Source: DASRIA01 sp963724065 (lineage in GTDB: Bacteria; Actinomycetota; Thermoleophilia; Solirubrobacterales; JBBDJG01). From it: 64,000 bases of DNA. Below are positions 17,349 to 26,898 of the stretch, in pieces. Numbering within the stretch: the stretch's first letter is position 1; every line of letters starts with the position of its first letter. The notes under the pieces are model-generated. The model had not been told where the DNA came from, ran no database searches, and saw only the letters and a list, made by a program, of their open reading frames with translations. The stretch covers positions 699,534 through 763,533 of the forward strand of contig CAVRTB010000006.1 in NCBI GenBank assembly GCA_963724065.1, in the 5' to 3' direction. Made by a program: the position numbers and the translations under genes.

Positions 17349-18734
17349 CTAGTCGATCGAAGTCGCGACGCGGCTCGTGCCGAGCGCGCGATCGCCGTCA
17401 TAGGCGCGGTAACGGTAGGCGCCCGCGCGGCGCCCCCGCGTCTCGAAATAACCGGCGTCGTCGGTCTCGAGCCGCCCGGCGGGCGCCCAGCGCCCGGCGC
17501 GGCGTAGCTCCATCGCCACGGTTCGCACGCCCTCGCCGGGGCGCACGCGTCCCCAGATCTTCACGCCGCGGCCCGCGCGGTGCACCACGATCGGCAGCCG
17601 GAACGCCGCCCACGCGGGCTTGCGCCGGCCGTCGGTGAAGCGCACGCCCGTCTGGAACCCCGACCACACGGCCTTCTCGTCGACGCCCTCGCGCGGTGGA
17701 TCGTCATAGAGCAGGTACTGGGAGTAGCTGCGCAGGCGCGGGTACCGGTAGGAGAGCTCCTCCTTCTCGTTGACGAGCGCGGCCTGGCGCGCGAGCGTGG
17801 TGCTGACGGTCGGGTCCGGTGGGTTGCTCTGGAGCCCGAACTCGGTGTTGTAGATCGGCAGCCCCGCCGGGATGCGCCCGGCGCGCGCTGCGCGGTCGAG
17901 GTAGCGCCCGAGCCGCCTGATCGCCAGGAGGCTCACGATGTCCTTCTTCGCCGGCACGCGCTGCGTGGGGCCGTAGGGATGGTGCGCGAAGCCGTCGACG
18001 TCGAGGCGCCGCAGGCCGTCGCAGGGCCGCCGTACGCACAGCCACCGCTCGATGAACTCGGCAGGTCCGATCGTGGTGCCGGGCTTGCCGACCGGGGCGG
18101 TCTCGCCGACCAGCACTTCGGCATCCGGTGCCGCCGCACGGATCCGCGGCAGCGCGGCGCTCACGAGCGCGCGGTAGATGCGCGGCGACTCGCGTTGCGG
18201 CTTCAGGAACAGCACGTGGTTGGGCTCGTTCCAGATCGAGAAGAGGTCGATGTCGTCCGCGTAGCGCTTCGCGACCGCCTCCGCATAGTCGCCGAACTCA
18301 CGCGGGTCGGGCCGCGTGTTGACCGTGGTGCCCGTCACGCGCTCCTTCGCGGCGGTCGCCCAGCGCGGCGTGTCCGGTGCGAGGTATGCGATCACGCGGA
18401 AGCCCATGGCCTTCGCCCGGCGCAGCAGGTCGTCGTAGTTGCCGAAGCCGGGATATGCGCCCGGGTCCGTGGCGTCGAACGACGGGCGCCGGCGCGCAAG
18501 CGGACGCGGGGCCGCCTCGTTCCACTTGATCCCTATCCGCAGCGTGTCCACGCCGAGCGTGCGCAGCTCGTCGAGCGTGCGCACGCGCTGTGCCACGCCC
18601 TCGCGCACGAGCGAGTCGTGGTCCTCGAAGACCGACCACTGCGAGCGCGCCGACGGTTCCGAGGTGTCGTCGCCGCCGCACGACCCGAGGCCCGCCGCAA
18701 GGGCGAGGGCGGCCGCGGCGAGCGCGCGCCTCAC
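17349..18734 (-). CDS. Lipoprotein glycosidase, clan GH-A type (paralogue 4 of 4)
   Basis: 461 residues from GTG 18734, which overlaps the TGA of the preceding gene. The N-terminus is a lipoprotein signal (LAAGLGSCGG, lipobox Leu-Gly-Ser-Cys), whereas its three sisters have ordinary signal peptides. The TIM-barrel domain carries the acid/base Glu in FSIWNEPNH and the nucleophile Glu in IYNTEFGLQSNPPD, plus the family-wide FAHHPYGPT. The C-terminal 75 residues (VKIWGRVRPGEG onward) are a small beta domain. Clan GH-A (GH39/GH5-like) is inferred from these motifs; the substrate is unknown. Last gene of the operon. Confidence 0.8.
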   Translation of the reverse strand: MRRALAAAALALAAGLGSCGGDDTSEPSARSQWSVFEDHDSLVREGVAQRVRTLDELRTLGVDTLRIGIKWNEAAPRPLARRRPSFDATDPGAYPGFGNYDDLLRRAKAMGFRVIAYLAPDTPRWATAAKERVTGTTVNTRPDPREFGDYAEAVAKRYADDIDLFSIWNEPNHVLFLKPQRESPRIYRALVSAALPRIRAAAPDAEVLVGETAPVGKPGTTIGPAEFIERWLCVRRPCDGLRRLDVDGFAHHPYGPTQRVPAKKDIVSLLAIRRLGRYLDRAARAGRIPAGLPIYNTEFGLQSNPPDPTVSTTLARQAALVNEKEELSYRYPRLRSYSQYLLYDDPPREGVDEKAVWSGFQTGVRFTDGRRKPAWAAFRLPIVVHRAGRGVKIWGRVRPGEGVRTVAMELRRAGRWAPAGRLETDDAGYFETRGRRAGAYRYRAYDGDRALGTSRVATSID

Positions 18735-20137
18735 GGCCGCGCGGTGCGGCTCGTTCCGAGCAGGTTGCCCTGCACGTTGTAGGCCTTGAAGCGGTAGCGG
18801 CCGGTGACGCGTCGCTTGACGCCGAAGTAACCGAGCGCGTTGGTCCTGATGCGCGGGCCATAGCTGCCGCCCTTGCGCTGGAGCCGCACGAACCTCGGCC
18901 CCGCGCCCGGGCGCACCCGGCCCCACACGTACACGCCGCGCCGCCGCTTCTTGACGACGATCGGGAACCGGTACGCGTTGTAGGACGGCTTACGGCGCCC
19001 GTCGGCGAAGCGCAGACCGGTCTGGAAGCCGGACCACTTCGCCGAGCGCGACCCCCGTCGCGCCGGGTCGTCGAAGATCAGGTACTGCGAGTGGCTCTTG
19101 AGGCGGGAGTACCGGTAGGCGTACTCCTCCTTCTCGTTGATCAGCGCCGCCTGGCGCGAGAGGCTCGTGCTGACGGTGCGGTCGGGCGGGTTGCTCTGGA
19201 GGCCGAACTCGGTGTTGTAGATCGACAGCCTCTTGCTGAAGCGCCCCGCGCGGCGCGCCCGGTCGAGGATGCCCCCGAGCCGCCGGATCGCGAGCATGTT
19301 GATCACGTCGAGCTTGCGCGGCACGGTCTCGGTCGGGCCGTAAGGGTGGTGCGCGAAGCCCTGCGCCTTGATCCGCTTGAACTTCTTGCACCCCGAGCCC
19401 CTGCTCGTGCGGTTGTAGCGCCGGTTCAGGCACAGCCACTTGCGCAGGAACTCCTTCGGCCCCATCGCGACCGGCGCGCGGCCGACGGGCGCAAGCTCGC
19501 CGACGAAGACGTTCGCGCCAGAGGGCCCGTTGGCGCGGACCAGGGGCAGCGCCGCGTCGACCATCCTGCGGTACACGCGTGGTGCCTGTGAGGTCGGCTT
19601 GAGGAAGTTGCGGTGGTTGGGCTCGTTCCAGATCGTGAAGTAGCGCACCGCCGGCAACCCGGCGAAGTTGCCGGAGTACCGGCGCGCGACGGCGGTCGCA
19701 AAGCGCCCGTACTCGCGCGCGCTCACCTTCCAGTTGGCGGTCGCGGAGCTGCGGCCCTTGCCGCCGGCGGTCGCCCAGCGCGGCGCGTCGCCGGTGATCG
19801 TGACGATCACGCGCATGCCCAGCGCGCGGGCGCGGTTGAGGAGATCGTCGTAGGGGAAGAACCCGGGGTACGCCGCGGGGTTGGAGGCGTCGAACGCCGG
19901 CTTGGTGCGCGCGGAGGGGCGCGGCGCGACCTCGCTCCACTTGACCTCGACGCGCAGCGTGTCGGCGCCCATGTAGAGGCGCAGCTCGTCGAGCAACTGC
20001 TGGCGCTTCGCCGGGGTCGTGCGCACGAGCCCGTTGTGATCCTCGACCACCGACCACATGTTTCTCGAGGCCGCCGCGGGGGAGGGGAGGAGCAGCGCCG
20101 ACGCCAGCGCCGCCACGATCAGGCCGCCGAACCGCAC
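18731..20137 (-). CDS. Secreted glycosidase, clan GH-A type (paralogue 3 of 4)
   Basis: 468 residues from GTG 20137, five bases past the stop of the preceding gene; longer in-frame starts would run into that gene. Signal peptide FGGLIVAALASALLLPSPAAA. Shares with its sisters WSVVEDHNGLVR, KWSEVAP, DAPRWATAGG, the acid/base motif FTIWNEPNH and the nucleophile motif IYNTEFGLQSNPPD. A Cys pair (WLCLNRRY and GSGCKKF) could form a disulfide. The C-terminal beta domain starts about VYVWGRVRPGAG. Secreted endo- or exoglycosidase, substrate unknown. Confidence 0.82.
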   Translation of the reverse strand: MRFGGLIVAALASALLLPSPAAASRNMWSVVEDHNGLVRTTPAKRQQLLDELRLYMGADTLRVEVKWSEVAPRPSARTKPAFDASNPAAYPGFFPYDDLLNRARALGMRVIVTITGDAPRWATAGGKGRSSATANWKVSAREYGRFATAVARRYSGNFAGLPAVRYFTIWNEPNHRNFLKPTSQAPRVYRRMVDAALPLVRANGPSGANVFVGELAPVGRAPVAMGPKEFLRKWLCLNRRYNRTSRGSGCKKFKRIKAQGFAHHPYGPTETVPRKLDVINMLAIRRLGGILDRARRAGRFSKRLSIYNTEFGLQSNPPDRTVSTSLSRQAALINEKEEYAYRYSRLKSHSQYLIFDDPARRGSRSAKWSGFQTGLRFADGRRKPSYNAYRFPIVVKKRRRGVYVWGRVRPGAGPRFVRLQRKGGSYGPRIRTNALGYFGVKRRVTGRYRFKAYNVQGNLLGTSRTARP

Positions 20138-20141
20138 GCGC

Positions 20142-21578
20142 CTACCCGGCGATCGGCTTCGCGGTGCGGCTCGTGCCGAGCAGAACACCGTTCTTGTCAT
20201 ACGCGCGGAAGCGATAGCTGCCCGAGGTGTTGCGGTTCGCGCCGAAGTACCCCAGGGTGTTCGTCTTCACGCGCGGACCGGCGCTGGCGCCACCCTTCTG
20301 CAACTGCACCGACCGCACGCCCGATCCCGGCCGCACGCGTCCCCAGATGCTCACGCCCGGGCCGCGCGCCTTCACCACGATCGGGAAGCGGTAGGCGTTG
20401 TAGGACGCCTTGCGCCGCCCGTCGGAGAACCGCAGGCCGGTCTGGAACCCAGACCACTTGACCGACGCGCCGCCCGGACGGGGCGGGTCGTCGAGCACTA
20501 GGTACTGCGAGTGGCTCTTGAGGCGCGAGTACCGGAACGCGTACTCCTCCTTCTCGTTGATCAGCGCCGCCTGGCGCGCGAGACTCGTGCTCACGGTGCG
20601 GTCGGGCGGATTGCTCTGGAGGCCGAACTCGGTGTTGTAGATCGGCAGCCGCGCCGTGATGCGCCCGGCCCGCGCGGCCTGGTCGAGGTACTTGCCGAGC
20701 TGGCGGATCGCGAGGAGGTTGATCACGTCGCGCTTCTTCGGCACGCGCTCGGTCGGGCCATAGGGGTGGTGCGCGAAGCCCTGCGCGGCGACCTTCTTGA
20801 AGCTCGCGCAGCCCGAGCCGGCCGACGTGCGCTTGAAGCGCTTGTTCAGGCACAGCCACTTGCGCAGGAACTCGGTCGGCCCCATCGCGCGCGGCGCGCG
20901 GCCCACCGGGGCGAGCTCACCGACGAGGATCTTCGCGCCGTCGACCGCGTTCGCGCGCATCAGCGGGACCGCCGCATCCACCAGCTTGCGGTAGATCTGC
21001 GGCGCCTCGTTCGTCGGCTTGATGAAGTTGCGGTGGTTGGGCTCGTTCCAGATCGAGAAGTAGCGCACCGGGGGCAGGTCGGGGAGGTCGCCGGAGTAGC
21101 GCTTGACCACAGCCGCCGCGAACTGTGCGTACTCGCTCGCGATCACGCGCCGGTTCGCGGTCTCGAAGGTCGCGCCGAGTCCGCCCTCGGTCGCCCACCG
21201 GGGCGCATCGCCCGTGATCGTGATGATGATCCCGAAGCCCAGGTTGGTCGCGCGGCGCACGAGGTCGTCGTAGGGGTAGAAGCCCGGGTAGTTGTTCGGG
21301 CCGAACGCGTAGGCGAGCGGGTCGGCGGCGTTGAAATCCGGCTTCGTCTTGGAGGCCGGCTCGGGCGCGACCTCGCTCCACTTCACCTCGATCCGCAGCG
21401 TGTCGGCACCGAGCTGGTTGCGGATCTCGTCGAGCGTACGCGCGCGCACGTCATCGCCTGACTTGACAAGCGCCGTGTGATCCTCGACCACCGACCACTG
21501 CGACTTGGAGGCAACGGCCGAAGAGGGCAGCGCAACGAGAAGCGCAATCGCCAAGAGCACTGGCGCCTTGATTCTCAC
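20142..21578 (-). CDS. Secreted glycosidase, clan GH-A type (paralogue 2 of 4)
   Basis: 478 residues from GTG 21578, overlapping the TGA of the preceding gene (GTGA). Signal peptide IKAPVLLAIALLVALPSSAVA. Same architecture as its neighbours: barrel with FSIWNEPNH (acid/base Glu) and IYNTEFGLQSNPPD (nucleophile Glu), FAHHPYGPTERVP, the conserved Cys pair in WLCLNKRFK and GSGCASFK, and the C-terminal VSIWGRVRPGSG domain. It has a short extra loop (AYAFGPNNYPGFYPYDD) in the first barrel strands that the others lack. Probable product of recent tandem duplication. Confidence 0.82.
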   Translation of the reverse strand: MRIKAPVLLAIALLVALPSSAVASKSQWSVVEDHTALVKSGDDVRARTLDEIRNQLGADTLRIEVKWSEVAPEPASKTKPDFNAADPLAYAFGPNNYPGFYPYDDLVRRATNLGFGIIITITGDAPRWATEGGLGATFETANRRVIASEYAQFAAAVVKRYSGDLPDLPPVRYFSIWNEPNHRNFIKPTNEAPQIYRKLVDAAVPLMRANAVDGAKILVGELAPVGRAPRAMGPTEFLRKWLCLNKRFKRTSAGSGCASFKKVAAQGFAHHPYGPTERVPKKRDVINLLAIRQLGKYLDQAARAGRITARLPIYNTEFGLQSNPPDRTVSTSLARQAALINEKEEYAFRYSRLKSHSQYLVLDDPPRPGGASVKWSGFQTGLRFSDGRRKASYNAYRFPIVVKARGPGVSIWGRVRPGSGVRSVQLQKGGASAGPRVKTNTLGYFGANRNTSGSYRFRAYDKNGVLLGTSRTAKPIAG

Positions 21579-23023
21579 TTCGCCCTCGCAGACCGACTCG
21601 TTCCGATCGGCGCTCCGCCCTGCGTCGCGAACGCGACGAAGCGATAGCGCGCACGCGCGCTGCGCTTGACGCTGAAGTACCCGGCGGAGTTCGTCTTGAT
21701 CAGCGCGCCGTCGTTCGTGGAGCCGCGCTGGAGCTGCACGAAACGGCTGCCGCTGCCCGGCCGCACGCGTCCCCAGATGACGACGCCCTTACGGCGCTTC
21801 TTGACCACGATCGGCAGCCGGTAGGCCCCGTACGACGGCTTGAGCGTGCCACCCGAGGTCTTCAGCCCGGTCTGGAAGCCGGCCCATTTCAGCGCGGAGG
21901 AGCCCGCGCGGGCCGGATCGTCGTAGAGGAGGTACTGCGAGTAGCTCTTGATCCGTGAGTAACGGTACGAGTACTCCTCCTTCTCGTTCAGCAACTCGGC
22001 CTGGCGTGCCGTGGACGTGGAGATGAACGGGTCCGGCGGGTTGGTCTGGAAGCCGAACTCCGTGTTGTAGATCGGGAGCCCGCGGGTGATGCGCCCGGCG
22101 CGGCCGGCCTTGTCGAGCACGGTCGCGAGACGCCGGATCACCGAGATGTTGATGATGTCGCGGCGCGCCGGGACGGAGCCGGTCGGGCCGTACGGGTGAT
22201 GGGCGAACCCGTTCGCCTTCACCTTCTTGAACCTGGCGCACCCGGCCTTCCGCGACGCGCCTCCGCGCAGGCGCTTGAAGCGCTTGTCGAGGCACAGCCA
22301 GCCCTGGATGAAGCGCTTGGGGCCGATCACCTTCGTCGCCGTGCCTACGGGCGCGAGCTCACCGACGAAGACCTGCGTCCCGGGTGCCGCCACCGCGCGC
22401 AGCGCGGGCACGCTGCGCTCGACCAGGCGCCGGTAGACGCGCGGCGACTGCGAGCGGGGCTTCAGGAAGAAGATGTGGTTCGGCTCGTTCCAGATCGAGA
22501 AGTACTTGACCGCGGGCAGACCCCCGAAGACGCCGGAGTAGCGGCGCCCGACGGCCCGCGCGAAGTCCGCGAAATCGTTCGAGTCGACCTTGTAGTTGCC
22601 GCCGCGGCCGCCCGCCGTCGCCCAGTTGGGGGCGTCGGGAGCAAGCGTGATCATGATCCGGTAACCCTTGGCGACCGCCCTGCGCATGAGATCGTCGTAG
22701 GGCTCGAACCCCGGATAGGCGGCGGGGTCGGCCGCGTCGAATGCGGGCCGGCTCTTCGCGGTCGGGCTCGGCGCGACCTCGCTCCACTTGACCTCGATCC
22801 GCAGCGTGTCGGCGCCGAGCTGGTTGCGGATCTCGTCGAGTGTCTGCTCACGCAGGCCCGGGCCCGAGCGGATCAGCGACACGTGGTCCTCGAACATCGA
22901 CCACTGCGATTTGCTCGCCGCGGCGGAGGATGGCAGCGCAAGGAGCGCCGTGAGGACGAAGGCGGCGCACGCCACCGCGACGGCGTGGGCACGTGGTCGA
23001 TTGGTGCGATCGGCGTGGGTCAT
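21575..23023 (-). CDS. Secreted glycosidase, clan GH-A type (paralogue 1 of 4)
   Basis: 482 residues from ATG 23023, the first of the four coupled genes. A longer basic N-region precedes the signal helix (FVLTALLALPSSAAA). Contains FSIWNEPNHIFFLKPRSQSP with the acid/base Glu and IYNTEFGFQTNPPD with the nucleophile Glu; the latter differs slightly from the other copies, so this is the more divergent one. Cysteines flank the same loop (WLCLDKRFK, AGCARFK). C-terminal VVIWGRVRPGSG beta domain. The 141-bp gap upstream may hold the operon promoter. Confidence 0.82.
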   Translation of the reverse strand: MTHADRTNRPRAHAVAVACAAFVLTALLALPSSAAASKSQWSMFEDHVSLIRSGPGLREQTLDEIRNQLGADTLRIEVKWSEVAPSPTAKSRPAFDAADPAAYPGFEPYDDLMRRAVAKGYRIMITLAPDAPNWATAGGRGGNYKVDSNDFADFARAVGRRYSGVFGGLPAVKYFSIWNEPNHIFFLKPRSQSPRVYRRLVERSVPALRAVAAPGTQVFVGELAPVGTATKVIGPKRFIQGWLCLDKRFKRLRGGASRKAGCARFKKVKANGFAHHPYGPTGSVPARRDIINISVIRRLATVLDKAGRAGRITRGLPIYNTEFGFQTNPPDPFISTSTARQAELLNEKEEYSYRYSRIKSYSQYLLYDDPARAGSSALKWAGFQTGLKTSGGTLKPSYGAYRLPIVVKKRRKGVVIWGRVRPGSGSRFVQLQRGSTNDGALIKTNSAGYFSVKRSARARYRFVAFATQGGAPIGTSRSARAK

Positions 23024-23164
23024 CGGGCCTTTCGTCGTTTCTTACTCGCTCGTCGAGCAGGCCGCGCGTTCGTGACCCACTGCTCTAACGCATGGGGGAG
23101 TGTCAAGGTTGCGGTCTTTGGGACCGGCGCAGCGAGCCCTGCGGATGCTGCGCCCACAATGTAG

Positions 23165-25048
23165 CTACGGCGCCCCACGGAAGAGCCGCTTGACGGTTTC
23201 GAAGGCGGGTTTCGGCGCTCCGGCGTAGTCCACGAGGCCTTTCGTGTTGTACGGCGGGCGGGGCTGGGGATTTCCCCCGTCGTAGCCCGGTTTCACGCGG
23301 AAGTCGCGCAGGATCCACACGAGCGCCCCGTTCAGGAAGTCCTTCTGCCCGAACACGTCGAGGTGAAATTTCAGGAACTCGCTCTGGAACTCGTAGGTGC
23401 CCTTCTCGCCGGTCAGCCCGGCGCGGCTCGCCTCCGCGCCGAATTCGGTGATGAACAGGGCCTGCCTCGGGTAGTCATCGTGCAGCCGCTCGAGATACGG
23501 CGCGAGCGCGGCTCGATCGACGATCGAGCTCTGCGGCCCCGCGTACCAGCCGAAGTAGTCGTTGACCCCGAGCGCGTCGAGCCGCGTGTAGACCCGCTGC
23601 TTGCCGATCGTCGGATAGCCGGGAAAGGCGAGGCCCACCAGCCGCGTCGCGTCGAGCCGCCGCGTGAGGCGTGCCGCCTCGTCGACGTAGCGCGTGAACC
23701 CGCTGCCGGGCTTCGACGTGTTCTCGTTCCCGAGGCTCCAGACGATCACCGACGGGTGGTTGCGGTCACGGGTGACCATCGCTCGCACCGCTGCGATCGC
23801 GCGACGGCGCACGGCGGCGCTGCGAAACAGCTGATCGCGCATCTGGTAGACGGGCACCTCGGACCAGACGACGATCCCGTAGCGGTCCGCGAGCTCGAGC
23901 GCCAGCGGGTGCATCGGATAGTGCGAGCGCGTCATGTTGGCCCCGAGCTCGCGCAGCAGCGCGATGTTCGCGCGGATGTCCTCGGGCCGCAGCGCGGCCC
24001 CCCGTACCGGATCCTCCTCGTGCAGGCTCGCGCCGCGCAGCACGAGACGGCGCCCGTTGACGAGCATCCGGCCCTCCGCGTCGCGCTCGATGCGGCGGAT
24101 GCCGGTCCGCTCCGTGTAGCGCTGCACGACCTCGCCGTCGAGCGTGACCTTCACCTCGACCTCGTACAGGTGCGGGTCCGCGGGGCTCCACAGGCGCGGC
24201 GACTCGATCCTGGCGCTGCCCCGGAAGAGGCGCTGCCCGCGTGCGGCGATGGTCGCGGTCTTGAAGCGGATGCTGCGGTCGCCCACGGTGGCGGATACCT
24301 CCGCGCGCGCGGGGACGCCGACCATGTTCGCGACCAGCGCGCGCACGTACACGCGCGCTTCGCAGTCGGGGCAGGCGAGACGCGGCCGTGTCTCCACGTT
24401 CGCGAAGTCGAAGGTGTCGACGCGCCGCAGGTAGACCTCGCGCAGGATGCCCGCGTAGTTCCACCATCCGCCCACGTACTTGCCGCCGTCGCGGACGCCC
24501 AGCGGCGGGATCGCCTGCTCCGTGCGACGGCTGTCGACGCGCACCACGAGGCGGTTCGTCCCACGCCGCACGCCCTTCGCCTCGATCTCGAACGGTAGAT
24601 ACCCGCCCGTGTGGCGCCCGAGCCGGCGGCCGTTGAGCCAGACCGTCGCGCGGTAGTTGACCGACTCGAAGCGCAGGACCCAGTTCGTCACCGAGCCCGC
24701 GGGCGGCTCGAAGTCCTTGCGGTACCAGTGCACGCCCCCGAGGTAGCTGCGCCCCGATTCGTCCGCGGCGTTCGCCGCGTCCGGGATCGAGACCTGCTGC
24801 CAGCCGGACACCGAGCGCGTGCGCGGATAACCGGCGCGGATGCCGCGGTCGCGGGGATCCGAGCGCCGGTACCAGGTGCCGTCGAGCAGGAACCGGCCGG
24901 AGGGCCCGCTGCTGTAGACAGCGCCCGCGGACGGCACCTCGGCCGCGGCCGGCGCGGGCGACAGCGCCGCCGCCGCCACGAGCAGCGCGCAGACGACGAC
25001 CGCCGTCAGCGGGCGCCGTGATCGGGAAGTGGCTCGGGTCCTTGTCAC
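23165..25048 (-). CDS. Secreted glycoside hydrolase family 2 enzyme (beta-galactosidase/glucuronidase/mannosidase type)
   Basis: About 627 residues from GTG 25048, which gives a compact signal peptide (LTAVVVCALLVAAAALSPAPAAA); an in-frame GTG at 25135 would add 29 unlikely residues. The sugar-binding jelly roll has WYRKDFEPP and VWLNGRRLGRHTGGYLPFE. It is followed by an immunoglobulin-like domain and the barrel with MTRSHYPMHPLALELADRYG, acid/base Glu in VIVWSLGNENT and nucleophile Glu in LFITEFGAEA. GH2 enzymes are exo-acting. It lies upstream of four secreted GH-A paralogues on the same strand, suggesting joint breakdown of one polysaccharide. Confidence 0.9.
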   Translation of the reverse strand: MTRTRATSRSRRPLTAVVVCALLVAAAALSPAPAAAEVPSAGAVYSSGPSGRFLLDGTWYRRSDPRDRGIRAGYPRTRSVSGWQQVSIPDAANAADESGRSYLGGVHWYRKDFEPPAGSVTNWVLRFESVNYRATVWLNGRRLGRHTGGYLPFEIEAKGVRRGTNRLVVRVDSRRTEQAIPPLGVRDGGKYVGGWWNYAGILREVYLRRVDTFDFANVETRPRLACPDCEARVYVRALVANMVGVPARAEVSATVGDRSIRFKTATIAARGQRLFRGSARIESPRLWSPADPHLYEVEVKVTLDGEVVQRYTERTGIRRIERDAEGRMLVNGRRLVLRGASLHEEDPVRGAALRPEDIRANIALLRELGANMTRSHYPMHPLALELADRYGIVVWSEVPVYQMRDQLFRSAAVRRRAIAAVRAMVTRDRNHPSVIVWSLGNENTSKPGSGFTRYVDEAARLTRRLDATRLVGLAFPGYPTIGKQRVYTRLDALGVNDYFGWYAGPQSSIVDRAALAPYLERLHDDYPRQALFITEFGAEASRAGLTGEKGTYEFQSEFLKFHLDVFGQKDFLNGALVWILRDFRVKPGYDGGNPQPRPPYNTKGLVDYAGAPKPAFETVKRLFRGAP

Positions 25049-25208
25049 GCGCGAGTGGGGGTGCTGCACAGGTGTTCGAACAGGCGGCGGGCAGGAATGT
25101 CGCGCCCGCGGATGCGCCTGGTGGATGCATCCCACAACGTACAGACCGGGGCAGCGGTAACCGCCGGTACACTCGCGGACCCGGCGCCCTAGCGTCGCAA
25201 TCGCTCAG

Positions 25209-26898
25209 ATGACGCGCCTTTCCAGCTATTTCCTGCCGACCCTGAAGGAGCCGCCCGCGGACGCGGAGGCGATCTCGCACGTGCTGATGGTGCGTGCCGG
25301 GCTCGTGCGCCAGCTGGGCGCAGGCCTGTGGACGTACCTGCCCGCGGGATGGCGCGTCCACCGCCGCGTCGAGCAGATCCTCCGCGAGGAGATGGATCGC
25401 ATCGGCGCGCTCGAGATGTCGATGCCGGTCTTGCATCCGCGCGAGCTCTGGGACCGCACGGGCCGCAGCGCGATTCCCGAGCTGTTCAAGCTCGAGGATC
25501 GCAACGGGCGACCGCTCGTGCTCGCGATGACCCACGAGGAGAGCGTCACCTTCCACGTCGCGCGCGACGTGCGCTCCTACCGCGACCTGCCCCTGATGCT
25601 GTACCACCTCCAGACCAAGGAGCGTGACGAGCCACGCCCGCGCGCGGGCGTGCTGCGCACACGGGAGTTCGTGATGAAGGACTCCTACAGCTTCGACCGC
25701 GACGTCGACGGGCTCGAGCGCTCCTACGCCAAGCACGCCGAGGCCTACGAGCGCACCCTCGATCGCTGCGGGCTGCGCTGGTACAAGGTCGAGTCCGACG
25801 TCGGCATGATGGGGGGCCTCGGCGCGCACGAGTACATGGCGCCGTGCCCGGCGGGCGAGAACGAGGTTGCGCTCTCGGACGCCGGATATGCGGCGAACGT
25901 CGAGGTCGCGACGGCCACGCCGCCAGAGCCCGAGTTCCCCGGCGCTCGATGCGCCGGAGCGGGTCGAGACCCCGGACGCGCGCACGATCGAGGAGGTCTC
26001 CGGCTTCCTCGGCGTTGCGCCCGCGACCCTGCTGAAGTCGGTCCCGGTCGTGACGCCCGACGACACGCTGCATCTCGCGCTCGTGCGCGGTGACGACCGC
26101 GTCAACCCGATCAAGCTGGCCAATGCCCTCGGCGCGGAGGCGCGGCCCGCGACCGAGGACGAGATCCGGAGCGCGTTCCGGGCCGAGCCCGGCTTCATCG
26201 GCCCCATCGGGGTCTCCGTCGCGGTGCTCGCGGACGCGACGGTGGAGCGGGGCGTGTACGTCGCCGGCGCCAACGAGACCGGCTTCCACCTGCGCGGGGT
26301 CGTGCCGGGCCGCGACTTCGAGGCGCGCTTCGCCGACATCCGCACGGTCGGGGAGGGCGATCGCTGCCCCAACGGCGGCGCGATCCGGATCGAGCCGGCG
26401 ATCGAGGTCGGGAACATCTTCAAGCTCGGCACGCGGTACTCGGAGCCGCTCGAGGCCACCTTCCTCGACGAGGACGGGACCGAGCGGACGGTCGTGATGG
26501 GCAGCTACGGCATGGGCCCCGCGCGGATCGCCGCCGCCGCGATCGAGCAGTACGCGGACGAGCACGGCATCTCCTGGCCGCGGTCGATCGCCCCCTGGGA
26601 CGTGCACCTCGTGGGGATGGGCAAGGAGGGCACCGACGAGCGTGCGCTCGCCGAGCGCCTCTACGACGAGCTCGGGGGCGCCGGCCTCGACGTCCTCTAC
26701 GACGACCGCGACCTGCGGCCGGGCGAGAAGTTCGTGGAGGCCGAGCTGATCGGCTGCCCCCTGCGCGTGGTCGCCGGAAAGCGCAGTCTCGAGGCCGGCG
26801 AGCTCGAGGTGCAGGTGCGACGCGGCACCGAGAAACGGTCGGTGCCCATCGCGGGCGCCGCCGCCGCGCTCGTCGCGCTGCTCGGCGAGCTCCCCTGA
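25209..26898 (+). CDS. proS: Prolyl-tRNA synthetase, bacterial type with editing domain; one frameshift
   Basis: Charges tRNA-Pro. Class II motif 1 region RLSSYFLPTLKEPPADAEAI, motif 2 around TKERDEPRPRAGVLRTREFVMKD, insertion (editing, YbaK-like) domain FLGVAPATLLKSVPVV, motif 3 GSYGMGPARIAAAAIEQ and the C-terminal anticodon-binding domain. The frame changes at 25940-25943: a run of four C where three restore EFPALDAPERV. With one C removed the protein has about 562 residues, the normal size. Since the gene is essential, this single indel is almost certainly a sequence error. Start ATG 25209. Confidence 0.93.

Noticed and set aside
17381..25000. Long open frames opposite to the glycosidase genes
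   Set aside because: They are GC-driven antisense shadows; the minus-strand frames carry signal peptides and catalytic motifs.
25209..26898. proS as two separate genes (a short synthetase and an editing-domain protein)
   Set aside because: Removing one C from a four-C run restores the exact family length and motif order.
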